Assembly (NCBI RefSeq): GCF_964204645.1
Contig: NC_134035.1
Location: forward strand, 11,389,951 to 11,453,950
Direction: 5' to 3'
Origin: Tubulanus polymorphus
Lineage: Eukaryota > Nemertea > Palaeonemertea > Tubulaniformes > Tubulanidae
Length of the DNA: 64,000 nt
Positions within the stretch are counted from its first letter, which is position 1. Every line of letters starts with the position of its first letter. Position numbers and translations under genes: made by a program. Positions 45,331 through 58,303 of this stretch are shown here, one piece after another. The notes beneath the pieces are model-generated. The model had not been told where the DNA came from. It searched no databases and worked only from the letters and a program-made list of their open reading frames with translations.

Positions 45331-48030
45331 TATAGATCAATGAAGGGTTTGCGGCCTGTGTCGTTGGCGTGAGTATCGGCGCGAGGCAATCAAACCCTGG
45401 CAAGCGAGAATATAGCATCCCCGGTTATCCGGACTGTTCAGAGTCATAGATCGCCATCTACTGGAATTTTTTTGAACTCTGAAATTTTTCAATTCAGCTC
45501 GTGTACAGAATGTCAAAATCATAGGTTGCCATCTATTGGAAGTTGTCAATAAACAGTTCAAGGAAATTATGGTGGAAATCACACCAAATCATTATGCAAT
45601 TACGTAAAAAGTCATTTTCCTCTACATACCATGGATATGGTTGGAGAGTAAATAAATGTATTCTATGCTACATTCTGTTATAATTCACGTAAATTAGAAA
45701 ACCAACGAAGCACGACCATTGATATACCGGGTTCGAACCTAAGACATCCTTGTTTAACATATTCAGCATCAGCATATCATTGCGACCACAGGGATCCGTT
45801 ACAATTGATAATCCTGTGATTGTGATCAGCTTTCCACCAGTTTCTTTGACGTAGCTAAAAGTTTTCTTTAGCCTGCCGAAGGAAAACAAACAATAATCCA
45901 CTGCTACTTTTACCATGTAAAATATTTTATTGTACCAGAAAAATCAGCAGAGCTACGCATAATTATAATTAATATGTAAAACATAATACATAATATCATT
46001 TACATAATATCATATATGAACTCGGGGAATATACATATGTATTAAATATATTCGATATTCGATGTACGTAACTAATACATGCGCATAAATTAACTGGCGA
46101 ATCAAAAAAAATTCGTTTGATACACACGCGATTTCAGAATATAAAACAGGTGATTCTGTGAGCAGCGAACCGGACAGACAGGCGCGAATCATTACAACTG
46201 CAACGTGCCTTTTTGAATTTCTAGAAAACACATTAACCTCAATATCGTTTCATGATAGCTGAAATCAGATTCTAAAAACGTTGAAAAAGGAGCCTTGAAG
46301 GCAGTTAATTTTACTCAAACCTCCACATGTATTTCCCTGATTTTCAAAGGTGCAGTTTATTGCAGTTCGTGTCATGTTTTGGTTTTGTCTATCCGCACGC
46401 CTAAATAAAGATATTCTAATGTCCCTTATACGTATAGCACCACGTCCATAGAAAACGAATGTCTTGTGCCCGTTCATTTTGATTTTGAATCACGGAAAAA
46501 TTAAAAAAAATTTTAATTCTAGCGAAATTGAACTCACAACCGTGAACTGTGGAACTGGCTCGTGAACTGGATCGACACATCTTGAAGAATTCTTCAACTT
46601 TATTCATAGTTGTCGGACAAAAGAATTTACTTGCGATGTTTTCTATCGGTTGAGACAGGTTTGTTATGCGGAGATTCAGTTCACCTTATTCGCGGAAGCC
46701 ATTTTCTAATACACAGTCAATGAGAAAGGTTTCTAAAATATCATTCCGGATTATATGTTTTCTTAAAAAATATTATCACCTTACATATTCGTGAGGTCGG
46801 GGGAGGTGGGTGGATCCAGGCGCATTTCACGACAGTCGTGCATTGAAAGAAAATATTATAATTCTGCAAGTGGCCCCTCTTCAGAGAAATTTCCAAGGAA
46901 GACCGGACTACCTGATATCTCAAATTGTAGTAAGTTTTCACCAAAAATGAAAGTAATTTTGATATAAAAAATAATAGTAGCTTTACCATTGAAAATGAGC
47001 TGAAAATTACTATGATTTCGAGAGTATTGATATTTTTTGGGCGTCATCATAGAAACTACACTCAAATAGTAGCGGTAGTCATGTCTGCCTAGGGCACTTC
47101 ATTCTTGCAAAGCCCTGGATCCGCACCTGATGTTTATACTTCTAGGCCAGTGAACAGCTGCTCAATAGTTAGAGTTAATAGTCATGAGTTAATCGGTGGA
47201 CATAGTGACAGTTAAAAGTTTATTGTTACTATGGTATTTATCCGCTGGTTATCTTTAACCAACTTTTGAGCGACTGACCACTGATCGCAAAGTTGTGCAT
47301 AAATATTCGACTATGCACGCTACAACTATCAACACTATTGGCCGTAAGTTGTTTTAACTCTGTTTCGCCATGACATGATACATCTATTATCAACATGATC
47401 TTTTAATAAACGATAAGCAAATGAAAAAAAAATAAGAGCGCATAGAATTGAAGAAATAAATGCAGCTGCAAGCACATATCCGGTAGTAGAAAATACATCT
47501 CTTTACTTACTTTTGCCGGTAGTTAATACTCAGTAATACCTCGGTATAATTACTCATACACAAACCATACTTCCATATGGTTGTCGTATCGTAAACCGAT
47601 TCAGAATACATTATACGAAAGCATGATCAAACAAAATTCAATGCAACTGCATGAATCTAAAAACACGAAGCAAAAAATGGTGAACCTGTAAATTGCCGTG
47701 GTGGAATTGAGAAAATACGTGCGTGACCGAAATATCAGCGAAAAAACTACAAGTTTTCGCAAACTTTTTACTCAATTCTCAAATCGTTAACAATTTTCAA
47801 AGATTTCGATTACGCATAATATAAGTCCACTGTCACAACGATAAGATTCCTACTAACACTAAATTGAGGTAAGCTTAGTATAGAAAATCTTGCGAATATT
47901 ACCAGGAGAAAATGAAAAGCGACGAAGCTTCTACCAAGTACCTGCTGACGAACTATTTCAATTGAGCTAACATCGTATTTACATCGCTAACACATTAAGA
48001 TGTACAGTAGACGCTTCCTCATAAATAGTA
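45331..48030. other. Intergenic, unassigned
   Basis: No gene recognised. At about 45355-45410 there is another foldback-arm fragment (GAAGGGTTTGCGGCC, CAATCAAACCCTGGCAAGCG). A GGGTTCGAACC B-box-like motif lies near 45729, but no cloverleaf can be drawn around it. A MITE fragment (AACTGTGGAACTGG) is at about 46545. The remainder is AT-rich. Confidence 0.4.
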
Positions 48031-48291
48031 AGTCGCGATCACACGGAAACAATTGAACCCCGCTTCAAATTCACTGTTCGCTCGTAACTAAAACTGCTAT
48101 CAAAACAATGCTGTGGCAAGCGAGTGAGGTGAGTCACTTTCAGAACCACTTCACACCCATCAACATGATTTTGACCCGAGCTAAAATTTGGCGTGGGTCT
48201 GGTCCAATGTTTTTGATCGTGCAAAATTTGGCTATTGTCAAAGGCCTTATCCGGCATGGGCTGAATTTGAAACGGTCGTGTGATCGCGACT
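48031..48291. mobile_element. MITE with AGTCGCGATCACACG ends
   Basis: The 15-bp terminal inverted repeats are perfect (48031-48045 and 48277-48291) around about 230 bp. Interior pieces (TGGTCCAATGTTTTTGATCG, AAAATTTGGC) resemble, in opposite orientation, sequences at about 55160-55310 and 57400-57630, which share CCACTTCGCTTTGTT and GGGCCAAATT. It is a dispersed non-autonomous family. The target duplication was not identified. Confidence 0.65.
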
Positions 48292-48434
48292 GGTATCCCA
48301 ACAGTAGTGTATTTAAGGAGTCTACTATATGCTAATATATTACACAGAGATATACATGTATAATTACCTAATTCAAACACGCCTTTCCAATTAAATCAAT
48401 CGTCCTACTAGACTCCCATCTTATTCGGTACTGA

Positions 48435-48725
48435 TTAACCCTTTCAGTGCGTATACACCGCAGAGCGGTGTATGAATCGGTGATGGATTTTGCTAGTACA
48501 CCGCACTGCGGTGTATCGGTGTAATTAGTAATTAGTTTTTATCTCTATTGAAAGATGGCAGTACCTGTCAAACATAGTGAAATATTAGTAACTAACGATA
48601 CACTGCACCGCGGTATAGACGCACTGTAGTGGTATTCCCGTTATTCAACACACTAGGGCGGAATTTTTCAAAATTTTCAAATTATCTCCAGCACTATAGG
48701 GTATTGATTAGTCTGAAAGGGTTAA
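48435..48725. mobile_element. piggyBac-type MITE with internal hairpins
   Basis: TTAA is present at both edges (48435-48438, 48722-48725). Terminal inverted repeats are CCCTTTCAG and CTGAAAGGG. TTAA duplication plus a CCCTTT terminus is the hallmark of piggyBac-type elements. Near the left end there are two strong palindromes, ACACCGCAGAGCGGTGTA and ACACCGCACTGCGGTGTA, and a related CACTGCACCGCGGT further in. The element is 283 bp inside the TTAA sites, with no coding capacity. Confidence 0.8.
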
Positions 48726-51486
48726 TATTCAGCAACCAGTCAAAACATAGGCGTCATGCAGCGTTTCAATCTTAATTATCGTAAAATTTGATTCCGCGCG
48801 AAAATATTTGCATCATCGCCGTTAAACACGACAAATTCTAAAGCATCAATTTACGTACTTATCTATTATTTACAGAAATATGGATGAATCAGTTGAATCT
48901 TTAAACTATATTTCTCTATTAACTACGTATATAGTGACAAATGCCCATTTCGACTTACAGTTTGAAGTCCTCCTTACAGTAGAGGAAAGTCAATACGAAG
49001 AGGACCGCGAGTATTCCCACCAGATGGCGCTCGTAACAATAGGACGACTCGTTCGAAGTTTAGTTCATTTTCAAATGATTTTCCAGAACACGGGTCGATT
49101 TCTAGGGTTCATAATGCGCAACTTTTATTCATCTTCCACTGAATTCGTGAAATTATGAATAGATTTATCTTAAAAATTTGCCATCGATGTCCTACTGCAC
49201 ACTGTTGCCACCTGGTGGATTGTCGGACTACAGCCGGAATCCTCGACTACTGAGTACTCCTTCCCCATTCGAAACCAATGCAAAAACACAAATCTACTCT
49301 TAACAATGCACTCTTCAAAACAGAAAATGAAATATCCTAAAATCATAGGAATCCGAATCGGAATTTTCAAAAATTTGTTACGCAAAATGGATTCCTCTGC
49401 AAATTACTTGTTAAAACATTCAGAAAAAAATGTATGATTCCAAAGTTTTCTGGGTTATATATCTAATAACATGTTGATCACAAAGCGAAGTAAAGTATGT
49501 TTATATACATATACACATGGGATCGGATTCATCTAAAAGTTAGAAAAACTAAAATCTATCATATTCCTTTCATTTCTCGTCGGTCATACCTTTACGTACT
49601 TACGATAATATTCAAATCTAAATCTAATAAATCTAATCTATGATTTAATCGGTTATTAAAAATCTTTTTTGTACATGATCGGAAAATTACTTACATTCTC
49701 GGCAAACATAACAAGATACCCTGCAAGGGGTTAGGTTAGATCAGTCGATCCATGCATTAATGTCCTGTATCATTTGGCCATACATGCATGTTTTTGAAAT
49801 TTACCGAGGCTGGGCGCCAGTTTTATAAAGCTATATGTGGCTGTATGACGACACCACATTGTCCTGAAACACTATAAGCCTTTTTTTCCAATTACTTGAA
49901 GTATGGATCTTTTCAAGAAAAACAGCAAAAAATTATACTGAAGTAATGTTTTCTATCACAGCGTTCTAAAGCGGGAGGGAATAAGGAAATGAATATGTTT
50001 TTAAATTCTTTTCAATGATTTGAGATTTTTTTTCAAATGAAATCCGGAAAGAATCACGGCAAACATGAAAAACGAGTGAAAATTGAGTCGAATTGAATTC
50101 AAACGATGGATGGAGAGACAAAAAAAAAACTATTTTTTTGCGAATCATGCGATTAAAAACCAAGTTGGAAATATCGAAGAAAAATTTTCCATGTTTGAAT
50201 TTTTTTTTTTTTTTCATATGATGCTTGTGGTGAAACTCCAGGCAGCGGAACCATACTCAAAGTAACCCAAAAAAGGCTTAAGAGTTCTATTTGAATATGA
50301 TATACTCCGCTAGTTTCTTAGACCTCATTATATCAATGTATAGTTATATCATGCGGTTCATTAGGTCAAAAGCTGTCATTCCATCTCTTATCATTAATAA
50401 CAAGTTTTGAAATTTGCCGTCCTGATTTTCATTCACTTTTTCACTTTTCATCGATACGGACTCGCGATGAATCGAGCTGTAAATTTGAGCGTGCGGCTTC
50501 TATTTTCTAGAAAACCTTATTACCAGTTATTAGGTCATTAGAGCGACCCCGAGAGACGTAAGCGTAAGCCATTACCGAATGGACATTTCATTACCTAGTT
50601 CCATAAACATACACAATTCAAATAATTGGCTTGTAATTGATAATGAACATCTCGTGCCATCATATATATATATACATGTACATGTACATATACACTGCGC
50701 TTTTTACATTGACCAGGAAACTGGCAATAGCGCGACAAAGAAGAGGTGATGGTAATATCTGTAAACTTCCGATAAATGTAGAAAATATTACATGGTCCCT
50801 ACGGATCAGTCATTTCTATTTCTGGATAAAAGAAGTTTTCAAGAAAATTTCGAGGAAGCATCTCCATCACTTTTATATCCCAATTACGATAGATTCTTCC
50901 TGAATCGGTACTGTTCATCTCAGAAAACCATTAATTCGGTGGTTTCGTAAGCAAATTTTTGTCCTATACACTACTTCAACCCGAGTTTCTAATCCGGAAA
51001 CCACCTAATTGGCTAAAAATAAATCCTGGTCTCAACTGTACCGATTAAGGTAACAGTTACCGCACAACTACAAACATTTCTAATCGCTGATTTCTCGAAA
51101 TTGAAAGAGTTTCATGCATTTTACTCAAATGAATCATCTTCTCTTTAAAAGGAGTTTCTAAAGAATCAAAAGTTGTAGGGACCGTGTATTACATAACCGA
51201 TGACAAATATAAACTGGGAGCATTATTTTGAATAGCGACAATAAGGCGGGTGATCCAGGCAAACAGGTATATAACAGTATATGCTGTACACTGAAGCGAA
51301 CCTGGTAGTACGACGTGTAGTAACGGGAAAATGCGATCGGCTAAAAATATCTTCGCTCATCGACGGCTATAGCTAAGTCAGGATATGTATTAAAGCACAT
51401 TTGAACGAACTTCCAATCTTTCTCGATCGATGTTGAAGGCCGAGTCGTTGATTAGGAAAATATAGTGCTGAACCTGTTTCCTTTTA
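48726..51486. other. Intergenic, unassigned
   Basis: A 92-codon frame at 48880-49158 (plus) starts with MDESVESLNYISLL but has no recognised domain, signal or flanking splice logic, so I do not call it a gene. A fragment near 49827 (CGCCAGTTTTATAAAGCT) resembles the MITE end at 53731. Otherwise AT-rich. Confidence 0.4.
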
Positions 51487-51667
51487 CAGCAGAACGCGCT
51501 CAATTCGGATCACGTTGGACCGATGGAATTAATCCGGTTTACGAGACGTCTCCGATTATACGCATAATTTTTTTCACATACACATTTAAGTATAGGTCGA
51601 CCATATATAATATCCCAATCGGATAAAAATCTGAATGAATCTTATCCGAATTAAGCGGGTTTAACTG
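51487..51667. mobile_element. pogo/mariner-like MITE
   Basis: It is flanked by TA on both sides. The left end CAGCAGAACGCGCTCAATTC and the right end (reverse complement) CAGTTAAACCCGCTTAATTC match at 19 of 24 positions when extended to CGGAT. TA targets and a CAGT terminus fit pogo/Tc1-mariner derivatives. 181 bp, no coding. Confidence 0.65.
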
Positions 51668-51934
51668 TAGTGGCGTTCGTCGGTCTAGCATCCGATCGAA
51701 ATAGAAGAAATCAACGGTTTCCTAAGCTCGGTACCGACATATATACCATTCGATAGCATCTAAATTGCATGATGAGATGTGCCCTACGTCAATTCCGGTC
51801 CTAGATACGGCTTGTGAGTGCTTTTTAATAAATATCCCGACGCCATAAAACTCTATCCACACAGATTTTGATTGGTAATGTTTGTCTTTTTATCTCCGTT
51901 GTCGGTCATGGTTTTTTCTCTCTCAACTCTTCAT

Positions 51935-54900
51935 CTAACCCTTCGTGTCGCGTATTGCACAGCACAACATCATCGAGAAGATCATTCCGAATATCTGTAA
52001 TCAGATCAACACATGCAAGTATATCAAATGTTCTTTCAACAAAAAAAAAATATAATTAATTTTTCACTCAAAGATAACAATGAAATGAAAATTATAAATG
52101 CCGCATTTACATTGATAAGTGAGGGAGCAGTCACAGAGCCCACAGGCCACTTTTGGACCAAGCCAAGTGGTGACTGTACCCAAATACTACAGGGGAGTCA
52201 CTTTTATTTGAATTGCTTTCCCCCCCGACTCTTCCCTAAGAATTCAACCAATTAACACAGTCAAATACCCAAAACAAAGTCGGAAACTGTTTGATTTTTC
52301 GTGCGATCTAGCATTCTCAACAAGTGTCCCTGACTTTTTACGGTAGCTTTTTTACATGATTACCGGACTTTTTTTGTTAAAAAATGGAAATTGGCTCTGA
52401 TAACCAGGTAAATGGCTTAAATGCTCCATCCATTCTTAACTCAAATACCAAGTTAGAAGAAGATCAATCAAAAGTTATCGCACACAAAGCTATAATCCTC
52501 CAGGGCTAATAACTAGGGGTCCAAGACACCAAGCCCCATTGTGAAATGTTTAAAAATCTTGGCAATTTCAATAAATTCAGAAAAAAGATCTTGAAAATAA
52601 ATATGTCTTACCATAACGATACCGATTCCGATACCAACAGCCGCAATAACAACGATCTTTTCATTGATAAACGTGAATGCACCATCTTTACAACCGCTGA
52701 ACTAAAACAAAGAAAATGTCACAGATCATGAATCATCATATCTCAGATCTAAAGCAATTACATGCGCAGTAGAAAATACAAAAGGGTTTTCTGCTAACTA
52801 GCCTCAAAGACTTAAAGTAACTTCAATTTCATTTTGTTTTGAATACAACAGCAGGTGATAACCAGTTTCAGCTATAGTTCCATGGATCAACCATAAGTTA
52901 AGAAGCAACCCACAAGAAACTGATCTTCATAAAACACAGGGTTGAGGGAATTTCCCCGACCTTTAACCACAAAATGCCCTGATTAAATCCTCAGTGGTGG
53001 CTTTTTCTTCTTTCAGAGGTCTCTCATGTCACTCGTTAGGCTACCGGCAAGAAAACGGTGCCGAAAACCATAATTCCCCGACTTTCACAGACGCGTATCC
53101 GTAAGAACCCTGAAAACTGTGAGTGAGGAAATAGCAGGAGATACATACCACTTTGGTGGAAATGCACGGCGGCGGCGGGGGAGTTATTCCATAGCTTACA
53201 ATCGAATCAACACCGCAACATTCAAACTATAAAAAAAAAAGAAGAGAAAAAGGCTATTTGATATCATTACCTTTATACGGGAATTGTATGGGAACATTAA
53301 ATCATTCTGCCTGATTTGATGGCTGTAATGCTCTGGTTTCAGTTGAATAAATTGACAAAATACTTCGATTATTCAAGATTATTTTCAAGGCGAGACTTTT
53401 CCATTCATCGCTAGGTGAACCCTTTCCAGCGTTGACTGAATGATACCCCGAAAGTACGCGAAAATAATTAAGCAATTCTTACTCTTTCATCGATCAAATG
53501 TAAGGTTTTAATTTTTTCGAATTTATTTACCTTTTCCTGGATTTCGTAAAGAACTGAGTTAGCCGCGGGGTCCTGATTTTTCTTGTACTTGTCGACGAGA
53601 CTCTGTAGGAAGAGGCCCCACTGATTTTTCAGCTGCACGAATAAGAAAATAGAATTAAGCCCATATATTCAACTTCCGGTAATACAAGTAAATTTTGGAG
53701 CTTGGAAATGGAAAAGAATTAATTCTCATAGGGGCCAGTTTTATAGACTGGTATCAACTTAAACCCGGAGGGCAACTAAATTCATTCTCAATTTATTTTC
53801 AATTGAGTTAGCCCCTGGGTTCTTAAAGATAATACCAGTCTATAAAACTGGGCCCAGGACTGGCGTCATTCGAACCCGCTGGTGAACTCAATCAGCAATC
53901 AACTGAGTTAGCTAACGGTAGCCTATAAAACTGGCTCCGGGCCCGTAGTCGGTATCTAACAAGGGCAACAAATCGGGTAATTTGGATAAAACAAAAGTAA
54001 TTTCCATCATCGCCGTGAGCGTTTTTTTATCCCTGTTTACCGCGAGTCCTTTTTCTAAAAGCCGTCCTTTTATGAAGTTATTACTGGTACGTACGAACGA
54101 ATCTCTTGAAATATAAGATACGCTTTGAGACGCCATTGGTAAAGGCATAACTAAAAACCAAATCTAAGAACACGGGTTTATCGCGCGTATACCTACCGAA
54201 TCCTTGTTGACAACGGCCCAGATTCCAGCTCCAAGTAAAACAGCGAAGATGATAAACAACAGTATGAAGAACTGCAAACACATAAAACAGATAAAACAAA
54301 CGAATAATGAATAGATAATAATTCCAAATTTCAAACACGACAACACAGGGTCCGATCTAAGGAATGAGAGCCACTTGCCGGGGGGGGGGGGGGGGGGGGG
54401 CAAGCATATCTGAAATTTTGCTTGCCCCCTTCCAAAAGCTACTTGCCCTACACAGGCAGTCCGATTGGTGGCACTATCATCCGTCGTATCGACTGGGAAA
54501 AAAGTTTTGTGACATAAAATTGCACTAGCCCAGGGGACAAGTTATAAATGATAACCTACTTGCCCTGATGAAAATATACTTGTCCCGGGCAATCGGACAA
54601 GTGCTTAGATCGCACCCTGCATCAACAGGCGTATTCGATTGGGCTGACTGCGTCAGTCCTCGCGCCATTAGTTGTCACTATCTCCGAGTCCCAATTTCCA
54701 ATTCAATTTTTACTAAGCGTAAGTCGTCGACACAATGACGTCCCTTAAACGACGAGGAGACGTCGGACTACTCACCGAGACTAACATACACTGACTCTCA
54801 CGAATCGCGCCGCAGCAGCCGAGGAAACCGAGGACCATGATGATACAACCGACAGCGATCAACACATACGCTCCCGTGAAGATCGCTGTCAGTCCGGCCT

Positions 54901-56314
54901 CTTCGGCGTATCGTTGCGCATTTTTGTCGACTCGCAGCCAGATTCCGACTCCGATTATAGCGCATCCGAGCAACTGAAATTAGAAATAAAGAAACCAGTT
55001 TAAATCTTCACTCGTTAAACCTTCGAATGCATCGACGTTTGTACTGTGGTATGAGGGGTCCCTCGGTCAACAAATTAAAGCTATTTGAATTTAAAAAAGG
55101 AAGTGGATATTTCGCCAATGGCCAAATTATTGCATGTGAATTGCAGCTGGTCGCGGAGGTGATACACTTCGCTTTGTTCAGTATTGAGAGAGTAGTTTAC
55201 GCGTGAATGCACTGTCTAATTAGGCGTGGGCCAAATTCGACTCTGGTCTGATCCCGTGAATTTGGCCCGAGCCAAATCGTTGCGCGATCGCGGCTTTAGC
55301 CAAAAGTCCGAGTAAGGTGAGGTTTACTGCAGATTGTTTTACTGTTATGTCGGTCAACTGCTCATACAGTCAACCCCTGATATACCATCCACATCGGTGC
55401 AGAACGATTTTGGGGGTATAGAGAGTATGGCAGTATATCGGGGGTGTTTTACTATGTATTTATATTGAGATGTACATTTAGAAAACCTGGCAGTAGGCGG
55501 CATATCGGTTGACTGTATTTTGTAAAGCTCGCTTTTTTGGCTGATGTGGACAAGATCTTGAATTTTCAGACTTGTCGATAACATATTCGCGCTTACCCGC
55601 ACCGGTGAAAGTGTACTGCAGATAGGACTTAAGCTAACAGTGCATTTGAATATACACAGAGGCTCAGCTGCTCCGCACAACGCTGCTTCATATTTCCTAT
55701 TTTACATATGTATTTCGGTTAACTAATATTCGCCATCGCATAAAAAAACTATTTGCCGATCGCATGAATAAAACTCAACACCGCCTCCATGACGAGACAC
55801 GACATTATATTTCATCATCAGATTCGATTCAATACCGGCGACAGAACCGAGACCTCCCTGATCCAAAACTTCAGGGCAGATATTACTGCGAGGCGATGAA
55901 AGAAACCAAATAAAATAACAGTTCAAAATATTATTAAATAATAATAGTAAATAATATTATTGATTATTGATATTAAAAAATAACCTGAAATCAATATCGA
56001 CAACTCTGCTATATTGATTTCCGGTTATTTTTGGAGAGTGGTCCATATTGGATATGGACTACTCAGCTTGATTTTCACGATCTTTGGAAGCATTAGTGAC
56101 ATAGGCCTACATCAGGAAGATCGGAGGCTAGAAAAACAACCGGTAAATACAATAATTGACGTCTTACGACCAGTAGTAAAAGCATTATATAACGTTTAGT
56201 ATGGTTATAATATGTGGTTACGTCGGTTCCTAAACTCATGTTCTTCCCCATCCCTCCCGCAGGATGCGAACCCCTAGACTATGGATGAGAAGTGCAAACG
56301 TTGCATAGTATAAA

Positions 56315-56347
<33 letters not shown>

Positions 56348-58223
56348 TACATGGTCTGTGGGGCGACAAAATCAATATAGAGTAATTACATTTTTACCAG
56401 CCGAAAGAAATCAAACACTCATTTCTCGATCAGGGTGATCGAGTTCTAACATTTCAACTCAGTATATAATAAGTAATAATCATATATACAGCAATGAGTG
56501 GTTATATCACAGTGTATCGTAAACCGCATGTTCACGTCTCGATTGAGAAATAACAACTGACTTTGTCCAAGGCAGATTTATACGGGGGGGGGGGGGGGGG
56601 GTGTCTACATTAGAAATTTGTTTCATGGATGTCTGCATGTTCACTTTTTCGGACTTAAGAAATAATGAATGTTGGATATTTCTAGCAAATTTATTTTACC
56701 GAATAATACGGAACCAGGAAAAGTCCTTTTGACCCATACGAAGTTGGGATGATCAGAAATCATAGAAATATCAAACAAATTCCCGAGGGGCCGCGGTGTA
56801 AATTTCAAAGCTGCAATACCTCACTGCATTACAGGATGGGTATTAGCACAACGCAGTGAGAATGAACTGAGGAAACACATAACAGATTTGGTATGTTTAG
56901 TTCCCCGCGTTATCACACGTAGAGAAGAAACCACTAGCAGTTAGAAAAGAAGTAGGACTGATAATGATTCATGGTATGAAAATGGTGATGATTTTGATGG
57001 TTTTTTTATTTGCTTGTCACCGATCGGTTAGTTATTTATTGTGCGTCGTCGTGTTTCTTGTTTAGCTACTCTTTAACACACAACGTAACAATCAAACAAC
57101 TGTTTCATGAAACCAGGGAAGTGTAATGGATGTCATTACACTTCCCTGATGAAACCAACGGATGAAACTTCCCTGATGAAACTAACTGTCAGAATGTAGT
57201 TTTGTGTCTTGCTGTATGCACTAAAAATCTTTTTCGGCATATAGGGAAGTATTTATCTCGGACATATTCATTTTATAGAAGTATAGTTGATTTAACATTA
57301 CTGATACTTAACTTCTAAAAATAGGGTAAATAAACGCATTACTCAGCACTAATCACGGCCTATCCTGAACTAGGGCGTTCTTTTTTTGGTCCGGAACAAC
57401 TGATTCACACACGGGTGCCGAATGGGCCCGACAAAAAACGTCCGACCAGACTCGAGCCAAATTTCAACACAGGACGAATGATTGCGTTTGAATTGGTTTC
57501 GGAAATGACCCACTTCGCTTTGTTTAAGCATTGTTTAGTATTGAGTCAGTGGTATTGACTTAGTAGTTAGTGGCACGGGCCAAATTTGGCTCAAGCCTTG
57601 CCAAATCGTCCATGTGTGATCGCTGTATCTCTAGACTTTTGCCACAAACTGACGGTCGAAAGAAATACGAAATTTAGAAATCTAAAGGGATCATGATACA
57701 TCACTTAACCAACAACAATTAGCCGTGAATAGTTACGACAATCATATTGATCAGGGCTATCTTATCATCGACACATATAGGCCTATAGACTAATAACTGG
57801 TGAAAATAACATTCGCGTTAATCATCGCCTAGCTCACTGACTGTAGGGGATATCCCATATCTTATCATTGCTGAATGATATGGATATCCAGCAGAGGAAT
57901 TTGACAGCGCTTTATGAACCGATCATCACGGGGAAATACAGCTCTCCTCAATTTGTCAATACACGCAATTTATTACTCAATCACAACTACTCAAACAGAG
58001 CGTCTCATTTATATATCTCTCTCTCCAGGGGTGGGGGTGGTGGCTGCCCTTTTTTTGTTATAAAATGAATCCGATAATTATAAGAAATTATATTATTTGT
58101 TCTAAGCAAAAATGATGATTCCTTGTAAACCACTAATTACCTTCTCACTGTATCCCCCTCCCCCACTTTACATTCTTCACATTTTTCCACACGTTGGAAA
58201 ATTTTCCCAGTTCAAGAGAAGCG

Positions 58224-58303
<80 letters not shown>

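Noticed and set aside
45668-45916. Possible tRNA gene at GGGTTCGAACC (near 45729)
   Set aside because: Only the T-arm-like motif is present. No acceptor stem, D-arm or anticodon arm can be drawn; a SINE fragment is more likely.
48880-49158. 92-codon plus-strand frame
   Set aside because: No domain, signal peptide, homology recognised or splice partners. Length is within chance expectation in this DNA.
53912-54148. Minus-strand 78-codon frame as an extra tetraspanin exon
   Set aside because: It lies between TM3 and the CCG exon but has no fitting acceptor or donor phase. Direct joining of 54197 to 53632 gives a normal-length tetraspanin loop.
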